Part shown: piece after piece, positions 7,626 to 12,731 of the stretch
Layout: every line of letters starts with the position of its first letter
How positions within the stretch are numbered: the stretch's first letter is position 1
Assembly: GCA_021029095.1 (NCBI GenBank)
Contig: JAJOHG010000590.1
Location: forward strand, 1-12,731
Origin: Phellopilus nigrolimitatus
Taxonomy: Eukaryota; Basidiomycota; Agaricomycetes; Hymenochaetales; Hymenochaetaceae
Reading direction: 5' to 3'
DNA: 12,731 nt
Notes under the pieces: generated by a model
The model's input: only the letters and a program-made list of their open reading frames with translations
What the model was told of the DNA's origin: nothing
The model's database searches: none
Made by a program: the position numbers and the translations under genes

Positions 7626-9695
7626 ATGAAGCTGAACAGTCCTCTTCCCCAGCCTTTACAGAAGGAGTGCAGCAAGGCTGCGAAGATCTGTGAGTACTAT
7701 TCAATGTACAGCATCATAAGTTATATGCCAACAATTTATCTCATATTCAGTCAAGTCATTTGTCGATAACGGCAACAATGGTCTTGACGGGGTACGCGAT
7801 CGTCATAGTCGGGCACAGTTAGTGATGCTGACGTGCTACATGTAGATTATTCCCAGACAAGTCCTCGAGAATGCCAAAGGCTTCGCTATATTCACAATCA
7901 TCAAAGCAGGCTTTCTCTTCTCTGCACGTGCAGGTAGCGGTGTCGTTATAGCTAAGCTTGAAGATGGCAGTGAGTGAAACTCGCCTGCCCGCGCCTTTCG
8001 CGCCTAATTGTATCTCAGCGTGGTCGGCTCCGAGTGCAATAGGCACCGCAGGACTTGGGGTGGGTGGTCAAGCAGGCGCAGAAATGACAGATTTTCTTGT
8101 GGTCCTGAACTCTCGCTCAGTAAGCTAATCTTGAAACTGGATTATTGAATTGCTTTACTGAATGAGACTAACAGGCTGTTGTATGTGTTCTTCCCGTCTG
8201 GATAAATGAATATTGCTGATCGGAAGCAAAGCGATCTTTCATGTCTGCAGGATCTCTGACCCTTGGCGGAAACATGAGCATTGCACTTGGCCCTCTAGGT
8301 CGGAACGGAGAAGCCCTCGGATCACTCAACACTTCGGGCAAAGTCGCGGCCATGTTCGTTAATTTCAGTCTTCATGAGAAGGGAGACTGACACATCAAAA
8401 TTATTACACAGGTATAGCTACAGCAAGACACGAGGTCTATTTGGAGGAGTGTCTGTCGAGGGATCAGTCATCGTTGAGCGGCAAGATGCAAACACACTTG
8501 CATATCAGTCCAATGTCAATGTCAAGCAGCTTCTCTCTGGTGCGATTGACCCGCCGGACTGGGCTCAGCCTCTCATTAAGACTCTCGAGGCGTGCGTCGG
8601 CATGCCCGGTGGCCAAAAATGGGTGGACGATTCTGCGGACGTAAATGTCATCGGACCAGGAGCGAGTGATTCTGACTACGCATTTGGTACGGGAACAGGA
8701 GTAGCAAGTCCTGGGAGCGAAGTACCGCCTAGTGCGAAAAAGAAGATGGGCTCGGTTAGCTCGCCGTTCCCTCCGCCCCATTGGGGCAGGAGAAAGAGCG
8801 GAGGTTCCTTTTTCAACTCGGAGAATGACGAAGTAAACGACAGGCATGTTGACGGTAAATGGGCTCCGCGGGATAAGGTTGTTCGAAGGGATACGCGTAC
8901 TCCACTTGAAGGGAATCTCATTGACGATGGGTCAACGGGGAACTCCTTCCCGACGCATTTCGACACCGACTTCGTCTCTCCCAGTCCTTCCGCAAATCAT
9001 GGAGGGTTTGCACGGCCGATGCACCGTCCAACTCTAAGTGTTAATCCACAGCCCTTTCATACATCAACATTCAACCCGGGGTCACCGTTCAACGATCTAC
9101 CACCTTTCCCCAATATGAACAACAAAACTAACGGTGCTTTCGCTCATAATCGCAGCGTGAGCTCGGCATCCTATCTCAATTCTGGTAGCAAACTTGGCCA
9201 GAGCTCGATTGCTATGCAAAAGTCAAGCACAAATCCCTTTTCGAATCAATCCTCCGATCCTTTCTTGTACGATTCGAATGGTGACGTGATAAATGACTAC
9301 GACTCGGAACGCCCACGGTCAACATCTACGTCAGGAGAGAAGCCTCGTTTGGCTCCTAAGGCTGGTTTACTATCACCGTTGAGCCCATACGAGGGCGTCG
9401 GTCGGGCGATTGCGCTGTTCGATTTCAAGGCTGTCCAAGTCAGTATCTGTCTTCGCCTGTTCCACTTCTCTTATGCTGATTGATTGATTATCGTTTTTTT
9501 TAAAGCCCGGGGACCTGTCATTCAATAAAGGTCAAGTGATCATTATTACGAAAAAAAGCGACAAGACGGATGACTGGTATGTTTATCGTTGCCTGATGTC
9601 AAACTGATGCTTAATTTCATGCGATTCATAGGTGGACAGGCAAATTTGAGGGAAGGGAGGGTATATTCCCGGCCAACTTTGTTGAAGTCGTTTGA
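7626..9695 (+). CDS. YSC84: SYLF + SH3 domain protein of the Ysc84/Lsb3 (SH3YL1) family
   Basis: The product would bind phosphoinositide membranes and actin at cortical endocytic patches. Exons are 7626-7689, 7751-7791, 7846-7969, 8019-8119, 8175-8180, 8232-8353, 8412-9438, 9506-9576 and 9632-9695, giving 539 residues, all in phase. The SYLF domain fills roughly residues 1-215, with the landmarks KAGFLFSARAGSGVV, WSAPSAIGTAGLGVGG, SLTLGGN and GLFGGVSVEGSVIVERQDAN. A Ser/Pro/Asn-rich linker of about 270 residues follows; it holds an NPF (427-429), a DPF (435-437) and a basic patch GRRKSGG. The SH3 domain (about 484-539) runs from AIALFDFKAVQPGDLSF through DDWWTG to GIFPANFVEVV at the stop. The start is the ATG giving MKLNSPLPQPLQKECSKAAK, at the same distance from the SYLF core as in yeast Lsb3. 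Exon 5 is a 6-nt microexon. Confidence 0.93.
8175..8180 (+). other. 6-nt microexon (GCTGTT, Ala-Val) in the SYLF gene
   Basis: Flanked by introns 8120-8174 (GTAAGC...AACAG) and 8181-8231 (GTATGT...CAAAG, branch-like GCTGAT). Including it gives LNSRS-AV-RSFMSAGS; the Ala-Val between Ser and Arg/Gln-Ser-Phe is recalled as conserved in SYLF proteins. Skipping it deletes exactly two residues and keeps the frame. Confidence 0.75.
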
Positions 9696-10094
9696 ATGTC
9701 TGTATGTGCGGGTACGAGATCTCGCATTACATCTATATGAGCTTTGCTCTTGTATTTTTCATGGTCATTCTTGTAATCGTATGCAATAAGTAGTCTGTAC
9801 ATTTCGACGCTGTTCGTTTATCACCATTTTATATCAAGGCATTTATGTCTTATCCAGTTTTGAGAAATCCCGGGATTTGCAGAGCGAAGGGGTAGGCTCT
9901 ATCAAGCTGACCAGTCGCGCGCGTGTGGCTGTGTGGGGCCCTCCGTGAGAAGTGACCGTGATGGCCCTACAGCTCTTCCTCTGGACACTGGAGTACAAGA
10001 GAGCTCAGATTAAGCCTTAATCACGCACGCTTCGCTGCCCTCCTAATATGTGAGCACCCCACATATCCAATCCTGGTTATCAATGCATTTTGTT

Positions 10095-10112
10095 GTAGTA
10101 CGCAAGTACTAC
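10095..10112. repeat. Perfect 7-bp inverted repeat with GCAA loop
   Basis: GTAGTAC GCAA GTACTAC: the arms at 10095-10101 and 10106-10112 are exact reverse complements around a four-base GNRA-type loop. It could be a factor-binding dyad, or a small RNA hairpin if transcribed. The function is unknown and chance is possible at this size. Confidence 0.6.
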
Positions 10113-10265
10113 GTAAATACACTTACTGTATGTCCGTAAATGGCGAATTCGGCACAGAGTGACAAGCGAGCGATTTTCCTGCTACATAGGGCGGTCCCCA
10201 TTTACCCATTAGGGATGTCGCATTTATTTCTCTTTCTTTTCGTGTCCACCGGCCGGCCCAATCCG

Positions 10266-10315
10266 ACGCGCTGCGCGGTCACGATTTACGCGCTGCGATC
10301 ATGACTTGGACGCGA
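10266..10315. promoter_or_regulatory. Three ACGCG (MCB-like) elements at exact 22-bp spacing upstream of PIF1
   Basis: ACGCGC at 10266, ACGCGC at 10288 and ACGCGA at 10310 start exactly 22 bp apart, about two helical turns. The first two units share ACGCGCTGCG and then a looser G-R-TCA-Y-GA block, so this is also an imperfect tandem repeat. It ends about 60 bp before the PIF1 ATG. In yeasts, ACGCG-type boxes are bound by MBF and drive G1/S expression of replication genes, a fit for a helicase. Use here is inference. Confidence 0.5.
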
Positions 10316-10348
10316 CTGCGCTGCCCATATCAGACATCCTACTCTTGA
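10301..10348 (+). other. Possible 15-codon upstream ORF before PIF1
   Basis: An ATG at 10301 opens MTWTRLRCPYQTSYS and stops at 10346-10348, 29 bp before the presumed PIF1 start and out of frame with it. If the transcript starts upstream of 10301 this could reduce PIF1 translation. It overlaps the third ACGCG element, so the transcription start may well be downstream of it. Confidence 0.25.
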
Positions 10349-10377
10349 GCTTTCTCTACATTGTGCTTTATGGTTCG

Positions 10378-12731
10378 ATGGCAGGTGGAACCAAAACGAA
10401 GAATTATTACGGTGTTGGTGTCGGACGAGGGGGTCCAAGAGTGTACAGGACCTGGTCGGAGGTGAGTTCCTTGCGAATTATATTTGCGAAGGACAATCCT
10501 TGAACTTTCAAGTCGATCAAACTAACGTGGGTGTGAACAGTGTCAAGCAGCCGTAAGCTCCCGTGGGCTAACTTCTCTGACGTATCTTAAGCGCGTACAT
10601 CTAGGTCAATGGCTTTCCAAATTCGCGATACAGAGGCTTCATGACGCTTGACGAAGCTGAGGCATGGGTGAATGGATGGGCATCAACAAGTGCGCAGCTA
10701 GCCTCGATATGTCGACTATGAGCATTTTGCTGAAAGAAACCGGTCTATAGGCAATCCACCTCGGTCATCCGCGCATCAGGAATCGTTGTCCTCTGTCCCT
10801 AACGTGTACTTCGTGGATCCCAATCCAGATTATTCCTTTGATGGAGCGGAGGCAGACTACATCCCGTTGCCATCCTCGCCAATAAAATTTCTTCCTAGTC
10901 CAGCACGAAAGCCAAGACAAAGTCCGATTTCGAAGGACATGAATGGAGTCTTCCCTGAGTATGACTCAGATGACCAGAGCAACAGCCAGATCAAGTTTAC
11001 AGACATCAGCGCACTCCCTGGGCCCCCTCTTTCACAACAGCAACTGCAAATCGTCGAGCGCGTCAAGAAAGGTGAAAGTATTTTCTTCACGGGTTCTGCT
11101 GGTAAGGGATTTCTCTACCTAAACATAGCAACGCCAAATCTATTAATCATTGGAGGTACCGGTAAATCTGTGCTCCTCCGAGCAATCATAAACACTCTCG
11201 GTGGCCCATCCAACCACTTGGCTGTCACAGCATCCACCGGTATTGCCGCGGTCAATATTGGCGGAACAACGCTACACTCTTTTGCAGGAATTGGTCTGGG
11301 AAAGGAATCCGTGGTAAAGCTTGTTAAAAAGATCGAAGACCAGAAAACAACTAGGGAAAGGTGGAGACATACAAAAACCCTGCTGATAGATGAGGGTGAG
11401 GACACCCTTCTTGTACTGTGGAGGACAACATTGTCAAAAAGCTGATCTTGCACTAAGTGTCCATGATTGATGGGTCATTGTTTGACAAGCTCGTGAGCGG
11501 CAGTCTTCACTGCAGATGCTATGAGAATTCACTTCCATCTCATTTGGCAGGAATGTATTGCTCGTAAAATTCGTAACAACACAAGTCCGTTTGGTGGTAT
11601 ACAAGTCAGCCAAATTATTTCTTCTGAGTAGTTGACAACTGACTAGTATCTTCTTTTAAGCTTATCATCTGTGGGGACTTCAACCAGTTGCCTCCAGTAC
11701 CAGACATCCACGACGGTGTGCAGGTACCTATCATCTTTGCATTTGATGCAAGATCGTGGAACGAGTGCATTGGAACGCCCATCGTTCTCAACAAGGTTTT
11801 TCGACAGTCCGACCAAAGTTCGTCAGCTTTTCTCGTCTATTCAGCGTTCTTCTCCTTGTTGTAACGTTAAATTAATAAGACTGAATCTCAGCCTTTATCC
11901 AGATGCTCAACGATATGAGGTTTGGCAGATTGGACACGAAGAGTGAAAAACGGTTTGCCGCTCTCCGCCGACCAGTCGTCTATACCGATGGAATTGAGCC
12001 AACAGAGTTGTTCGTACACTTAGGCTCTTTACTGCCTGAATTCGTATTTAGCAGTAAGTTGTGCTACAGATTTCCTCTGCGTCGAGAAGTCGAGGCTGCG
12101 AACGCCAATCGTCTTGCAAATCTCCCTGGACCCTCGCATACGTACCAAGCGCTTGATGTGCCTGGGAGAGATATACGTGGTAACCCGATAACACCGCAAC
12201 AGGCTGAAAAGCTCTTGGAGAGGCTTGTCGCAGTGAAACAGATAACTTTGAAGGCAAGTTGATTGGGGATGTTACATGATTTGTCTCCCTAAAATCTTGG
12301 TATTCGTAGGTTGGTGCTCAGGTAATGCTCATCAAGGTTTGCCTGTTTTTCTATGAGCTGGTTTGCATGCTAAACTTGCCTTAGAACCTGGTTCAAGGCA
12401 GCCTCGTTAACGGCTCGCTTGGTAAAGTCGTCGCATTCAAGACTGTTGCGGAAGCACGCAAAGACATGACCGATATCGCAAAGGTGGATACTGCTCAGGA
12501 TGCAAAAAACAAGGCGAAAGAGGTTCTTTCAAGAGAACCATCCGTTAAATCGTGTGAACTCAGATCCAGGTGACAAGATGCTAGATGAAAAATCCATGAA
12601 CAAGATATCAGGTGAAAGACGCGTCTGGCCCGTCGTACACTTCACCAACGGACGTGAAATTCTGTGTATCCCTGTGGAATTTTCTGTTCAGAACATCTGG
12701 GGGGAGGACGAGGTTAAGCGCGATCAGGTCC
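10378..12731 (+). CDS. PIF1: PIF1-family 5'-3' DNA helicase with N-terminal RNase H1-type hybrid-binding (Cauli_VI) domain; 3' end outside window
   Basis: Exons: 10378-10461, 10541-10552, 10605-10689, 10751-11101, 11156-11395, 11458-11492, 11551-11604, 11661-11817, 11892-12009, 12070-12253, 12310-12336, 12385-12553 and 12612-12731. These give about 545 residues, still open at the edge. Residues 9-54 form an RNase H1 hybrid-binding/Cauli_VI domain (YYGVGVGR, VYRTWSECQAAVNGFP, GFMTLDEAEAWV) with the aromatic Tyr11 and Trp26. A disordered Ser/Pro linker follows. The PIF1 motor begins near LSQQQLQIVERV, with Walker A GSAGTGKS (175-182), TASTGIAA, Walker B LLIDEVSM (Asp256, Glu257), GDFNQLPPV, LNKVFRQ, and VGAQVMLIKNLVQGSLVNGS. 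Pif1 helicases unwind DNA, G-quadruplexes and RNA:DNA hybrids in nucleus and mitochondria. Intron 10 (12254-12309) is GC-AG. Intron 4 (11102-11155) splits Walker A, is in frame and stop-free. Intron 12 has a weak donor. The final helicase motifs lie beyond the window. Confidence 0.9.
12254..12309 (+). other. GC-AG intron (PIF1 intron 10)
   Basis: The donor is AAG|GCAAGT, the textbook GC-AG donor, and the acceptor is TTCGTAG|GTT; length 56 nt. It is needed to join QITLK to VGAQVMLIK. Reading through hits TGA at once, and the adjacent GT (GCAA|GTTGAT) gives the wrong frame. Confidence 0.8.
12554..12611 (+). other. Uncertain intron 12 of PIF1 (or frame slip)
   Basis: The exon frame from 12385 stops at TGA 12571-12573, while the clear family sequence RRVWPVVHFTNGREILC resumes in another frame. 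A 58-nt intron with donor GTGAAC and acceptor ATATCAG restores the frame at phase 1. The donor is weak and the branch site poor. A one-base slip at the A6 run 12504-12509 is the alternative. Confidence 0.5.

Larger units (their letters stand above)
9696..10377. other. Intergenic between SYLF/SH3 gene and PIF1
   Basis: This 682-bp spacer holds the 3' UTR of the upstream gene and the promoter of the helicase. Visible contents are a 7-bp hairpin at 10095-10112, a GC-rich palindromic patch CCGGCCGGCC near 10247-10256, a pyrimidine-rich tract around 10218-10248 typical of fungal transcription starts, and three ACGCG elements at 10266-10315. No coding exon or RNA gene was recognised. Confidence 0.6.

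Noticed and set aside
10144..10158. GAATTCGGCACAGAG, close to a common cDNA-library linker
   Set aside because: It differs by one inserted base and sits in ordinary intergenic DNA with no insert junction, so it is most likely coincidence.
10306..10377. Upstream extension of the PIF1 exon 1 frame (hydrophobic LLLSFLYIVLY segment)
   Set aside because: It lacks an ATG (it opens with TTG), so translation is taken to begin at 10378; it would be relevant only with an undetected upstream exon.
1..12731. Mobile elements, CRISPR arrays, rRNA
   Set aside because: No terminal repeats, transposase or reverse-transcriptase motifs, regularly spaced direct repeats or rRNA-like segments were seen in the window.

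Overview
The window reads as nuclear DNA of a filamentous basidiomycete fungus, most likely an Agaricomycete. Every gene that can be rebuilt is broken by many short introns (48-79 nt, most 50-60 nt), often with CTRAY-type branch points. There are 39 introns in 12.7 kb, and the proteins match fungal nuclear families. No virus, transposon, CRISPR array, rRNA or tRNA was recognised. Exon coordinates below were worked out by hand from reading frame, splice signals and recalled family motifs; none was tested by alignment or RNA data.

Layout: (1) 1-265, minus: first 52 residues of an MFS transporter that runs off the left edge. (2) 627-2200, minus: PHO85-type cyclin-dependent kinase in 7 exons, with a probable frame slip in its Gln/Ala-rich tail. 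(3) 2201-3102: divergent promoter region. (4) 3103-5680, plus: UTP5/WDR43-type WD40 + Utp12 ribosome-biogenesis protein in 4 exons, with a probable one-base slip at an A7 run. (5) 5747-7353, minus: zincless Fpg/Nei DNA glycosylase in 9 exons, tail to tail with UTP5 (66 bp apart). (6) 7354-7625: compact divergent promoter. (7) 7626-9695, plus: SYLF + SH3 actin/endocytosis protein (YSC84/LSB3 type) in 9 exons, one of only 6 nt. (8) 9696-10377: intergenic, with a small hairpin and three ACGCG elements spaced exactly 22 bp just upstream of the next gene. (9) 10378-12731, plus: PIF1-family helicase, 13 exons visible and 3' truncated, carrying an N-terminal RNase H1-type hybrid-binding (Cauli_VI) domain.

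The genes do not form one pathway. They are ordinary housekeeping functions: transport, nutrient/cell-cycle signalling, rRNA processing, base-excision repair, endocytosis and DNA helicase. The most interesting points are the hybrid-binding-domain/PIF1 fusion with its phased ACGCG promoter elements, two apparent GC-AG introns, several microexons, and two or three places where the reading frame needs a slip or an atypical intron.
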